Source of the DNA: Actinomycetota bacterium
GTDB taxonomy: Bacteria > Actinomycetota > Actinomycetes > Mycobacteriales > Micromonosporaceae
Direction of reading: 5' to 3'
Assembly (NCBI GenBank): GCA_005885555.1
Contig: VAWN01000021.1
Location: forward strand, 65,884 to 129,883
Length of the DNA stretch: 64,000 bases
The translations under genes were made by a program, and so were the position numbers. Shown here in pieces: positions 1-7,578 of this stretch (its first letter is position 1; every line of letters begins with the position of its first letter). Under the pieces are notes generated by a model. That model ran no database searches. It saw only the letters and a list, made by a program, of their open reading frames with translations, and had not been told where the DNA came from.

Positions 1-785
1 GGGCCTCCCCGCCGGACGCCTGCTCGATCGGCTGCGGCGTCGCGGTCTGCGGCATGGTCCGGCGCGCGGACGGCATGGTCCGGCTCGGCCCGCACGCCGA
101 CTGGGCCGACGCGCCGCTCGGGTCGGCGCTGGCCGAGGTGCTCAACGTGGACCTGCCGATCATGCTCGGCAACGCCGCCGACCTGGCCGCGCTCGCCGAG
201 CACACCCGCGGCGCCGCGATCGACTCCGACAACGTCGTGTACCTGCACGGCGACGTCGGTATCGGCGGCGGCATCATCGCCGGTGGGCGGCCGGTGGCCG
301 GGCACGGCGGGTACGGCGGCGAGGTCGGCCACATGGTGGTGAACCCGAACGGGCGGCCCTGCCTGTGCGGCTCGCGCGGCTGCTGGGAGACCGAGATCGG
401 CGAGCACGCGCTGCTGCGGGCGGCCAACCGGGACGGTACCGGGCGCGACGGCATCCTCGCCGTCGTCGACGCGGCCGCCCGGGGGGACGCGGTCGCCCAG
501 GCCGCCGTCCGGCAGGTCGGCGACTGGCTCGGGTTCGGCGTGGCGAACCTGGTGAACATCTTCAACCCGGAGACCGTCGTGTTCGGCGGTACCCTGCGCG
601 ACGTGTACCTCGCCTCCGCGGCCCAGGTACGCAGCCGGATCAACCGCAACGGGCTGCCCGCCTGCCGGGAACACGTCCGGCTGCGTACCCCCGAGCTCGG
701 CGACGACGCCCCGCTGCTGGGCGCCGCCGAACTGGCCTTCCAGCGGCTGCTCGCCGACCCGCTGGACGCGGGTACCGCGGCGTGA
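1..785 (+). CDS. ROK family sugar kinase / transcriptional repressor, C-terminal part
   Basis: The reading frame is open from the left edge of the window, so the start and any N-terminal winged helix lie upstream. Visible motifs are the glycine-rich ATP-binding stretch DVGIGGGIIAGG and the ROK zinc signature, a CxCGxxGCxE pattern seen as CLCGSRGCWE just after GHMVVNPNGRP. ROK proteins are either glucokinase-like kinases or sugar-responsive repressors of the NagC/Xyl type; without the N-terminus I cannot tell which. The stop codon overlaps the GTG of the next gene (GTGA), so the two are probably translated from one message. Confidence 0.85.
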   Translation, partial: ASPPDACSIGCGVAVCGMVRRADGMVRLGPHADWADAPLGSALAEVLNVDLPIMLGNAADLAALAEHTRGAAIDSDNVVYLHGDVGIGGGIIAGGRPVAGHGGYGGEVGHMVVNPNGRPCLCGSRGCWETEIGEHALLRAANRDGTGRDGILAVVDAAARGDAVAQAAVRQVGDWLGFGVANLVNIFNPETVVFGGTLRDVYLASAAQVRSRINRNGLPACREHVRLRTPELGDDAPLLGAAELAFQRLLADPLDAGTAA

Positions 786-1939
786 TCGACGAGTTGCGCA
801 CGCCGCCCGGGGAGGCGGCGCTGGTGCTCGCGTCGTCGCTCGGGGCCGCCGATCCGCTCGCCGCGGCGGCGGCGCTGCGCCGGCACGGCGTCCCGGCCGA
901 CCTGGCCGCCGCCGCGCTGACCCAGGCCGAACTGCGGCGCCGGGCGGTCGCCAAGTTCGGCCCGGACGCCGCGCGGATGTTCTTCACGCGGGCGGGGCTG
1001 GAGCAGGCGACGCGGGTACCGGTGGCGGACCGGCGGGCCGCCCGGCTCAGCGCGGCCGGCGTCCGGTCGGTCGCCGACCTCGGTTGCGGTATCGGCGCGG
1101 ACACCCTGGCGTTCGCCCGGGCCGGCATCCGGGTCCTGGCGGTCGAGGCCGACCCGCCGACCGCGTCGGTCGCCGCCGCCAATGCCGCGGTACTGGGGCT
1201 GGCCGGCCTGGTCGAGGTGCGGTGCGCCGACGCCCGCGCGGCCGACCTGTCCGGGGTCGACGCGGTGTTCTGCGATCCGGCACGCCGCCGGGGTACCGGC
1301 CGGGTGTTCGACCCGCGCGCCTGGTCGCCGTCGTGGGACTTCGTCGCGGCGCTGCCCGGCCGGGTACCGGCGACGGTCCTCAAGCTGGCTCCGGGTACCG
1401 ATCACGCGCTGATCCCGGCCGGCGCCGAAGCGGAGTGGGTGTCGGTGGACGGCGACGTGGTGGAGGCGGCGTTCTGGTGCGGCCCGCTGGCCGAGGTACC
1501 CCGGCGGGCTTCCCTGCTGCCGTCGCGCGCGGTGCTGACCGGGTCGGGTGTCGTGGCGGCCCCGGTCGGGCCGGTGCGCCGGTACCTGTTCGATCCGGAC
1601 GGCGCGGTGGTGCGCGCGCACCTCGTGGCGGAGTTCGCGGCGACCGTGGACGGTACCCTCGCCGACCCGCAGATCGCCTACGTGTACAGCGACGCGCCGG
1701 CCGCCACGCCGTTCGCGCGCCGGTACGAGGTGCTGGACGTGCTGCCGTTCTCGGTCAAGCGGCTGCGCGCGGTGCTGCGGGAGCGCGGCACCGGCCGGCT
1801 GACGGTGAAGAAGCGCGGTTCGCCGGTTGACCCCGACCAGTTGCGTACCGCGATGCGCCTGTCCGGAACGGCGGAGGCGACGGTGGTGCTGACCCGGGTC
1901 GCCGGCGCGCCGACCGCACTGCTGGTCGAGCCGGGCTGA
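782..1939 (+). CDS. Class I SAM-dependent methyltransferase with THUMP-like domain
   Basis: This 385-residue protein starts at a GTG that overlaps the upstream TGA. A longer in-frame reading upstream is only a shadow of the ROK gene. The SAM-binding motif I is VADLGCGIGADTLAFARAG, followed by an acidic motif II (VLAVEADP) and a motif IV-like CDPARR. The C-terminal third (LTVKKRGSPVDPDQLR onward) resembles the THUMP-like domain of actinobacterial methyltransferases thought to act on RNA. The substrate is unknown. Its stop codon is the first base triplet of a 15-bp tandem repeat. Confidence 0.85.
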   Translation: MIDELRTPPGEAALVLASSLGAADPLAAAAALRRHGVPADLAAAALTQAELRRRAVAKFGPDAARMFFTRAGLEQATRVPVADRRAARLSAAGVRSVADLGCGIGADTLAFARAGIRVLAVEADPPTASVAAANAAVLGLAGLVEVRCADARAADLSGVDAVFCDPARRRGTGRVFDPRAWSPSWDFVAALPGRVPATVLKLAPGTDHALIPAGAEAEWVSVDGDVVEAAFWCGPLAEVPRRASLLPSRAVLTGSGVVAAPVGPVRRYLFDPDGAVVRAHLVAEFAATVDGTLADPQIAYVYSDAPAATPFARRYEVLDVLPFSVKRLRAVLRERGTGRLTVKKRGSPVDPDQLRTAMRLSGTAEATVVLTRVAGAPTALLVEPG

Positions 1940-1981
1940 TCCGTCGACGCTTGATCCGTCGAGGCCTGATCCGTCGAGGCT
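1937..1981. repeat. 15-bp tandem repeat, three copies, starting at a stop codon
   Basis: The unit TGATCCGTCGAGGCC occurs three times head to tail with two or three mismatches. The first TGA is the stop codon of the methyltransferase gene. Because the unit is five codons long, each copy places another in-frame TGA behind the first. It also overlaps the last bases of the convergent small gene. Confidence 0.9.
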
Positions 1982-2252
1982 ACGGGCGCAGGCCGGTGCG
2001 GGACAGGACGTGGTGGTCGTGGTGCATCTTCCGCCACGCTCCGCAGCCGAATGCCTTGAAGGCGCCGGTGCGCCAGGAGTGGTGCCCGGCGACCTGGTGC
2101 GCGGCCACCGCGGTATCGGCGGCGGCCCCGGCGGGCCGGGCGCACCGTGCAGCGCCCTGGCTCGCGAACGCGTCGGCCCCGATGGCGAGCGTCACGAGTA
2201 CCGTCAAGATCGCGGCCAAGATCGCGATCCAGCGCATCCGCCGGATCCGCAT
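1980..2252 (-). CDS. Small secreted or membrane-anchored hypothetical protein
   Basis: About 90 residues. The N-terminus is basic (RIRRMRW) and runs into a hydrophobic segment (IAILAAILTVLVTLAIG) ending in ADAFASQ, a plausible signal peptide with an AxA-like cleavage site. The mature part is small and rich in His, Gly and Trp, with a HH..HHDHH pattern and two cysteines, so metal binding is possible but unproven. A strong purine-rich site (GGGGAGGG) lies 8-11 nt before a GTG-ATG pair; I chose the ATG. It is convergent with the methyltransferase gene. I do not recognise the family. Confidence 0.5.
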   Translation of the reverse strand: MRIRRMRWIAILAAILTVLVTLAIGADAFASQGAARCARPAGAAADTAVAAHQVAGHHSWRTGAFKAFGCGAWRKMHHDHHVLSRTGLRP

Positions 2253-2341
2253 CACGTCTTTACCCTCCCCGAACATTTCCTTGCGGTTATCACGCTATGC
2301 CCTTCCGGCAATCGCGGTGTCCCCCGGCCGACTCGGAGTTC

Positions 2342-2347
2342 TACCCT
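2342..2347 (+). promoter_or_regulatory. -10 box (TACCCT) of a leaderless ybaK transcript
   Basis: TACCCT fits the actinobacterial TANNNT -10 consensus and ends six bases before the GTG of the YbaK gene. This spacing places the transcription start at or next to the start codon. No Shine-Dalgarno sequence is present. Confidence 0.5.
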
Positions 2348-2353
2348 TTCGGC

Positions 2354-2833
2354 GTGGCTGGCCAGGGAACTCCGGCGACCGCACTGCTCGCCCGGCAGAA
2401 GGTCGCGCACACAGTGCACGAGTACGCGCACGATCCGCGATCCGACTCCTACGGCACGGAAGCCGCGTCAGCCCTCGAAATCAATCCTGACCAGTGCTTC
2501 AAGACGCTCGTGGCAGAGGTCGACGGTACGTTGGCGGTGGCCGTGGTACCGGTCAGCGGCTCGCTCGACCTCAAGGCGCTCGCGGCCGCACTGCGCGGCA
2601 AACGTGCCGCAATGGCCGACCCAAGTCTGGCCGAACGGACGACCGGGTATGTGCGCGGCGGGATCAGCCCGCTCGGCCAGCGCAAGCGGCTGCCCACCGT
2701 GGTGGACGGGTCGGCCGTCGACCTGCCGACGATGTACGTGTCGGCCGGCCGGCGGGGACTGGAGGTCGAACTGGCCCCCGCCGACCTGATCCGGCTCACC
2801 GGCGCGACGGTCGCGCGCATCGCGGCCCACTGA
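2354..2833 (+). CDS. ybaK: YbaK/EbsC-type Cys-tRNA(Pro) deacylase
   Basis: A trans-editing hydrolase that removes cysteine mischarged onto tRNA(Pro) and works free in the cytoplasm. The 159-residue length matches the family. The hallmark segments are all visible: TPATALLxRQKVxHTVHEY at the N-terminus, FKTLVAEVDGTLAVAVVPVSG with the conserved lysine, LAAALRGKRAAMADP, and TGYVRGGISPLGQRKRLPTVVD. The GTG at 2354 is chosen because homologs begin just before TPATALL and a -10 box sits directly upstream. It is convergent with the ABC exporter genes and they share a hairpin. Confidence 0.9.
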   Translation: MAGQGTPATALLARQKVAHTVHEYAHDPRSDSYGTEAASALEINPDQCFKTLVAEVDGTLAVAVVPVSGSLDLKALAAALRGKRAAMADPSLAERTTGYVRGGISPLGQRKRLPTVVDGSAVDLPTMYVSAGRRGLEVELAPADLIRLTGATVARIAAH

Positions 2834-2855
2834 GCCCGCCGCCCCTACTCCTACT

Positions 2856-2932
2856 CGCCGATCTTGGACTTGTGGTGCCCGAAATGCTCGGGTAGGGGCT
2901 ACTTCGTGCCCGACACAACTCCAAGATCGGCG
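2856..2932. terminator. Long imperfect hairpin between convergent genes, GATCTTGGA type
   Basis: Perfect 13-bp arms (CGCCGATCTTGGA and its complement) continue after one mismatch into TTGTG/CACAA. The last codons and stop of the ABC gene lie inside the 3' arm, so the structure can serve as a bidirectional terminator. The arm sequence recurs in a second convergent hairpin at 10435-10484. There is no U tract. Confidence 0.7.
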
Positions 2933-4656
2933 CGGGCGGAGCCGTGCCAGGAGCGCCACAGGTCGGCGTACGCGCCGCCGGCCCCGACCAGCTCCGCGTG
3001 GCTGCCCAGCTCGGTGATCCGGCCGTCCTCGACCACCGCCACCCGGTCGGCGTCGTGCGCCGAGAACAACCGGTGGGCGATCGCGACCACGGTGCGGCCA
3101 CGCAGTACCGCCGCGAGCGACCGCTCCAGGTGCCGGGCGGCGCGCGGGTCGAGGAGCGAGGTCGCCTCGTCGAGTACCAGCGTGTGCGGGTCGGCGAGGA
3201 CCAGCCGGGCGAGCGCCACCTGCTGCGCCTGCGCGGGCGTCAGCGCGCGGGCACCGGTACCCACCGGGGTGTCCAGGTCGACATCGCCGGCCCAGTCGAC
3301 CGCGCGCAGCGCCGCCAGCACCTCGTCCCCGGTCGCGTCCGGGCGGCCGAGCGCGACGTTCTCGCGCAGCGTGCCCACGAAGACGTGGTTCTCCTGGGTG
3401 ACCAGCGCGACGTGCCCGCGCAGCTCGTCCAGCGGCAGGTCGACCAGTGACACGCCGCCGACCGTCACGGTACCGGTACGCGGCGGATGTACCCCGGCGA
3501 GCAGGCGCCCCAGCGTGGACTTCCCCGCCCCGCTCGGCCCCACGACCGCCAGCCGCTCGCCCGGCCGCAGCCGCAGGTCGATGCCGTGCAACACATCGCG
3601 ACCGTCCACATAGGAGTACCGCACGTCGCGCGCCTCGATCCGCTCGTCGGCGGCGGTCGCGCCGGACGCCAGACGGTCGTCGGGTACCTTCGACACGCCC
3701 AGCAGCCGGGCCAGCGACGCGCCGCCGACCTGCAGCTCGTCGAGCCAGGACAGCAGCCGGTCGAGCGGGTCGATGAGCTGCACGACGTACAGCGTCGCGG
3801 CGGTGACCTGGCCGAGCGTCACCCAGCCCGCGACCGCGAACCAGCCGCCGATGAGCAGCGTGGCGACCACCGGTACCACGTAGGACAGCTCGGCGACCGG
3901 CCAGCTGACGGTGCGCAGGAACAGCGTGTACCGCTCGGCCGCGTAGGACCGCGCGATGTCCCGGTCGGTGCGGTGGGCGCGCCGGTCGGCCAGGCGCAGC
4001 GCCTCGACCGTCCGCGCGCCGTCGACGGTCTCCGCGAGGCCGTCGGTGATGTCGGAGTAGGCGGCGTTCTCGCGGAGGTACCCGGCCGGCGCGCGGCGCA
4101 GGTACCACTTCGTGATGGCCACGAGCGCCGGTACCACGAGCAGGCTCGGCAGCATCAGCAGCGGCCCGACGAGCAGGATCGCGCCGACCGCGAAGCACAC
4201 CGTGACCACCGCGATCAGCGTCTCGGGTACCGCGAACCGCACGCTGCTGGACAGCGCGTTGACGTCCCGGCTGGCCCGGGTCAGTAGGTCCCCGCTGCCG
4301 GCCCGCTCCACTGTGGACAGTGGGATGGCGAGCATCCGGCCGATGAAGTCCTCGCGCAGCTCGGCCAGTACCCGCTCGCCCAGCCGCGCCGAGGCGTACG
4401 TGGCGAACCGCATCAGGCCCGCCTGCACGAGCACGAAGCCGCCGATGGCCAGCGCGATCCGGTCGACGCCGGCGCGGGTGGTGCCGTGCGCGACACCGTC
4501 GACGAGACCGCCGAGCAGCCGGGGTACCGCGAGGCCGGCGATCGCGGCGAGACCGTGCAGCGCGAGCGCGCCGAGCAGCGGGCGCGGATGGCGGCACAGC
4601 AGGGTACGCGCGTGCCGCCGTACCTCCGCACCGTCCGCCACCGGAAGCTGGTTCAC
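2899..4656 (-). CDS. ABC exporter half-transporter with active Walker motifs but degenerate signature
   Basis: The 585-residue protein has an N-terminal six-helix exporter domain (about residues 20-310) fused to an ATPase domain. The Walker A is GPSGAGKST, the Walker B is TLVLDEATS with its catalytic Glu, and the switch His is in AIAHRLF. The ABC signature, normally LSGGQ, is replaced by LTPAQAQQ. It starts at GTG after GGGGAGGATAC and overlaps the upstream partner gene by GTGA. The pair forms a heterodimer of the multidrug/lipid exporter class; the cargo cannot be read from the sequence. The gene ends inside a hairpin shared with ybaK. Confidence 0.9.
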   Translation of the reverse strand: MNQLPVADGAEVRRHARTLLCRHPRPLLGALALHGLAAIAGLAVPRLLGGLVDGVAHGTTRAGVDRIALAIGGFVLVQAGLMRFATYASARLGERVLAELREDFIGRMLAIPLSTVERAGSGDLLTRASRDVNALSSSVRFAVPETLIAVVTVCFAVGAILLVGPLLMLPSLLVVPALVAITKWYLRRAPAGYLRENAAYSDITDGLAETVDGARTVEALRLADRRAHRTDRDIARSYAAERYTLFLRTVSWPVAELSYVVPVVATLLIGGWFAVAGWVTLGQVTAATLYVVQLIDPLDRLLSWLDELQVGGASLARLLGVSKVPDDRLASGATAADERIEARDVRYSYVDGRDVLHGIDLRLRPGERLAVVGPSGAGKSTLGRLLAGVHPPRTGTVTVGGVSLVDLPLDELRGHVALVTQENHVFVGTLRENVALGRPDATGDEVLAALRAVDWAGDVDLDTPVGTGARALTPAQAQQVALARLVLADPHTLVLDEATSLLDPRAARHLERSLAAVLRGRTVVAIAHRLFSAHDADRVAVVEDGRITELGSHAELVGAGGAYADLWRSWHGSARADLGVVSGTK

Positions 4657-6350
4657 GTATCCTCCCCTCTGGTTACCGTGGCCGCGTAGCGCGGCTCGTC
4701 GACGAGCAGGTCGCGATGGGTACCGGTGGCCCGCACCAGGCCGCCCTCCACGTAGGCCACCTCGTCGGCCTGGTCGAGGACCAGCGGGCTGGTCGTGACG
4801 ACGAGCGTGGTGCGGCCCTCGCGGGCCGCGCGCAGCCGGCCGGCGATGCGCGCCTCGGTGTGCACGTCGACCGCGCTGGTCGGCTCGACCAGGATCAGCA
4901 CGGGCGGGTCGACCAGCAGCGCACGGGCCAGCCGCAGCCGCTGCTGCTGCCCGCCGGAGAACTCGCGGCCGCGCTCGGCCACCTGGGCGTCCAGGCCCTC
5001 CGGTAGCGCGTCGAGCACGTCGGCGGCGCTGGCCACGTCCAGCGCCGCGCGGATGTCCGCGTCGCCGCGACCGCCCAGCGTCTCCCGCAACGGGCCGGTG
5101 AACAGGCGCGCGTCGTTGTCGGCCACCAGGATCAGCTCACGCACGGTCGCCCGGTCCAGCTCTCGCAGGGGTACCGTGTCCAGCGTCGCCGCGCCGTCGC
5201 GGTACCGGCCCAGCCGGTCTGCCACGGCGACCGCCTCCTCCGGCGTGGCGGCCGCGAGCGCGGTCAACCGTCCACCGTGGACGGTCAGGCCGGACTCCGG
5301 GTCGGTCAGGTCGCCGCGTGGATCGGGCCGGCGGGCGGGGACGGCGGGGTCGGGCAGCTCCGGTACCAGTCCCAGCAGCCGCACCACCCGCCGGGCCGCC
5401 ACGTGCCCGCGGATGATCAGGTCCACGGCCTCGGTGAGCTGGCGCAGCGGCGAGACGAGGAACACCGCGTACCCGTAGAACGCGACCAGCTCCCCCGGCG
5501 TGATCCGGCCGGCGAGCGCGAACTGGGCGCCGAGCCAGGTCACCACGGTCACCACGATGCCGGGGAGGAGGAACTGCGCGGCTTCCAGGTACGAGTCGAC
5601 GCGGGCCACCCGGACACCGGCGGCGCGCAGGGTCTGCGACTCGTCGCGGTACCGGGCCGCGAACGCCGCCTCGCCACCGGCCCCGCGCAGCACGCGCAGC
5701 CCGGCCACGATGTCGGCGGCGCGGGTGGTCAGCGCGGCCTGCCTGTCGCGGTACGCCTGCTGGCGGCGGTGCAGCGGCCGGATCAGCAACGCAACGACGG
5801 CCATCAGCACCGGTACGCCGAGGACCACGACGAGCCCCAGCGGTACCGACGCGCCGAGCAGCAGCACCGCCACCACGACGATCGCCACGACGGAACCGGT
5901 GCCCCGGGCGGTGATGTCGACGGCGTCGCCGATGTGCCTGATGTCGGAGGTGCCGATGCTGACCACCTCGCCGCTGGCGATCCGCTTGGGCAGGGTGGCG
6001 CCGAGCCGGCCGGCCTGCCGGACGGTGAGCTGCATGGTGCGGTATGCGGCGCCGAGCCAGTTGAACATCGCGCACCGGTGCCGGAGGATGCCGGTGGCCG
6101 CCTGGACGCTGCCGAGGGCGAACAGCACGGCCGACCAGACCAGCAGGGCCTTCGTGTCGCGCGCGGCGACGCCGGCGTCGATCGCCTTGCCGATCACCGC
6201 CGGTACGAAAGCCTGGGCGACCATCCACACGATGGCGTACCCGATGCCGAGCAGGATGGTGCGCCGCTGCCGGCCAGCCAGCCACCAGAGGTAACGGCTT
6301 GCCGAGCGGTGATCGGGGACCCCGGGATCGGGTACGGGTAACGCACGCAT
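4653..6350 (-). CDS. ABC exporter half-transporter with degenerate ATP site
   Basis: Partner of the following ABC gene, about 565 residues. It has an exporter membrane domain followed by an ATPase-like domain. Where Walker A should be, the sequence reads HGGRLTALAAATPEEA, with no GxxGxGK[ST]. The Walker B is LILVEPTS, lacking the metal-binding Asp, and the switch His is replaced (VVTTSPL). The signature FSGGQQQRLRLARAL is intact. It would therefore supply the signature to the partner's intact Walker A, giving one working composite site. I chose the ATG at 6350; a GTG at 6386 would add 12 residues. Confidence 0.85.
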   Translation of the reverse strand: MRALPVPDPGVPDHRSASRYLWWLAGRQRRTILLGIGYAIVWMVAQAFVPAVIGKAIDAGVAARDTKALLVWSAVLFALGSVQAATGILRHRCAMFNWLGAAYRTMQLTVRQAGRLGATLPKRIASGEVVSIGTSDIRHIGDAVDITARGTGSVVAIVVVAVLLLGASVPLGLVVVLGVPVLMAVVALLIRPLHRRQQAYRDRQAALTTRAADIVAGLRVLRGAGGEAAFAARYRDESQTLRAAGVRVARVDSYLEAAQFLLPGIVVTVVTWLGAQFALAGRITPGELVAFYGYAVFLVSPLRQLTEAVDLIIRGHVAARRVVRLLGLVPELPDPAVPARRPDPRGDLTDPESGLTVHGGRLTALAAATPEEAVAVADRLGRYRDGAATLDTVPLRELDRATVRELILVADNDARLFTGPLRETLGGRGDADIRAALDVASAADVLDALPEGLDAQVAERGREFSGGQQQRLRLARALLVDPPVLILVEPTSAVDVHTEARIAGRLRAAREGRTTLVVTTSPLVLDQADEVAYVEGGLVRATGTHRDLLVDEPRYAATVTRGEDT

Positions 6351-6405
6351 GGCGCGGCCGAAGTTACGCGGCGCAATCGGCCGCACGCCACCGGTTTTCG
6401 CTCGC

Positions 6406-6411
6406 TACGCT
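6406..6411 (+). promoter_or_regulatory. -10 box (TACGCT) of a leaderless HAD gene transcript
   Basis: TACGCT matches TANNNT and is separated by seven bases from the GTG start of the HAD gene. No ribosome binding site lies between them. No clear -35 is visible. Confidence 0.5.
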
Positions 6412-6418
6412 GTGCGCT

Positions 6419-7081
6419 GTGGTGATCCTGTTCGATCTGTTCAACACGCTGGTACCCGGCGGCGACCCGGAACGCGAGGCGGTCGGCGTGGCGATGGCCG
6501 CCGATCTGGGCGTGGATCCCCACGAGTTCAACCGGCTCTGGTGGGACACCTGGCCGCAACGGTTGAGCGGGGTGCTCGGCGACCTGCCGGCGACGCTGCG
6601 CACGCTGGCCGCGCGGCTCGGCGGGTACCCGGGCGAGGACGGGGTGGCCCGGGCGGCCGCCCGCCGGATGGCGATGACGCAGCGGCTGCTGCGGCCGGAC
6701 GACGGTACCCTCGCCGTGCTGGATGCGCTGCGCGGCAACGGGTACCGGCTGGGTCTGGTCAGCAACTGCACGGTGGAGACGCCGACGGTCTGGACCCGCA
6801 CGGCGCTGGCGGCGCGGCTGGACGCGACGGCGTTCTCCTGCGCGCTCGGGTTCGGCAAGCCGGACCCGCGGATCTACCTGGCGGCGTGCGCCGCGCTGGA
6901 CGCCGACCCGGCCGGGTGCGTCTACGTCGGCGACGGCGCGGACGGCGAGCTGGCCGCCGCGGCCTCGCTGGGCATGCGGACGGTGCAGACCGTGCAGTAC
7001 CGGACGACCGACCCGGCCTGGACGGGCGAGCGGATCGCGGCGCTGGCGGAGCTGCCGGCGCTCAACGGTCGACGGGGGTGA
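6419..7081 (+). CDS. HAD superfamily hydrolase
   Basis: A 220-residue cytoplasmic HAD enzyme. Motif I is LFDLFNTLV, where the second Asp of DxDxT is Asn, as in some dehalogenase-like and phosphonatase-like members. Motif II is LVSNC, motif III is the lysine of GKPDPRIY and motif IV is YVGDGADGE. A helical cap lies between motifs I and II. The substrate is unknown; the missing general-acid Asp argues against a simple phosphatase. It starts with tandem GTG codons directly behind a -10 box. It is divergent from the ABC pair and overlaps the next minus-strand gene tail to tail by 20 bp. Confidence 0.85.
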   Translation: MVILFDLFNTLVPGGDPEREAVGVAMAADLGVDPHEFNRLWWDTWPQRLSGVLGDLPATLRTLAARLGGYPGEDGVARAAARRMAMTQRLLRPDDGTLAVLDALRGNGYRLGLVSNCTVETPTVWTRTALAARLDATAFSCALGFGKPDPRIYLAACAALDADPAGCVYVGDGADGELAAAASLGMRTVQTVQYRTTDPAWTGERIAALAELPALNGRRG

Positions 7082-7316
7082 AGTCCCAGGCGTGGGCGGA
7101 GCGGGCGACCAGTTCCTTCGGCGGGTCGGGTAGCGGCGCCGGGCCGCTGCGCCACCGGGAGATGACCACGATCCGGTGGTCGGTCGAGGTGAGGACCTCG
7201 CTGGACAGGTGCCGGGGATCGGCCTCGATCTCCGGCAGCGCCACGTCGCACACCCAGGCCAGCAGGTCGGTGAAGCGTTCCGGGTAGGCCCGTACCTCCC
7301 ACATCCGCGCGATCAC
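7062..7316 (-). CDS. Small conserved protein, possibly dimeric alpha/beta barrel (ABM-like)
   Basis: An 84-residue protein opening with MIARMWEVRAYPER and containing a beta-strand-like HRIVVISRWRSG segment. The size and this pattern recall the antibiotic-biosynthesis-monooxygenase fold, but no catalytic residue can be assigned and the resemblance is weak. Its GTG overlaps the stop of the broken MarR gene (GTGA), so it was part of the tsaD-marR transcript. Its 3' end overlaps the HAD gene. Confidence 0.6.
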   Translation of the reverse strand: MIARMWEVRAYPERFTDLLAWVCDVALPEIEADPRHLSSEVLTSTDHRIVVISRWRSGPAPLPDPPKELVARSAHAWDFTPVDR

Positions 7317-7575
7317 GGCGCGAGCGTATCGCTCACCTTCGCCAGCAGCAGCCGCAGGTCGTCGCGCTGGCCGTCGTCGAGGCCGGCGGCGACCTCCTCG
7401 TCGACCCGGCGGGCCGCCGCGGCGCAGGCGGCGAGCAACTGGAGTCGATCACGACGAGCAGGGCGACGTGGCGCGGCTTCACGCCGTACCCGGCGACCGC
7501 CTGGCTGAACCGGTCGGCGACGCGGCCGCCGAGGGTACCGAGCCGGTAGGCCAGCGTGTCGGTGACACCGGTCAT
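7313..7575 (-). pseudogene. MarR-family regulator with internal deletion and frameshift
   Basis: The N-terminal helices of a MarR protein are clear in one frame (MTGVTDTLAYRLGTLGGRVADRFSQA and then GVKPRHVALLVVIDS). The C-terminal dimerisation helices are clear in another (QLLAACAAAARRVDEEVAAGLDDGQRDDLRLLLAKV). The winged-helix DNA-binding region that should lie between them, some 50 residues, is absent, and the frame changes at about 7440. Both ends keep operon-style contacts: the ATG is 3 bp after tsaD and the old stop overlaps the next GTG. I read this as a recent deletion that destroyed the regulator. A sequencing error alone cannot explain the missing domain. Confidence 0.8.
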
Positions 7576-7578
7576 GCG

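Noticed and set aside
2468-4597. 709-codon minus-strand frame through ybaK and the ABC gene
   Set aside because: It is out of frame with the ABC gene, which has intact motifs, and it is extremely Arg-rich.
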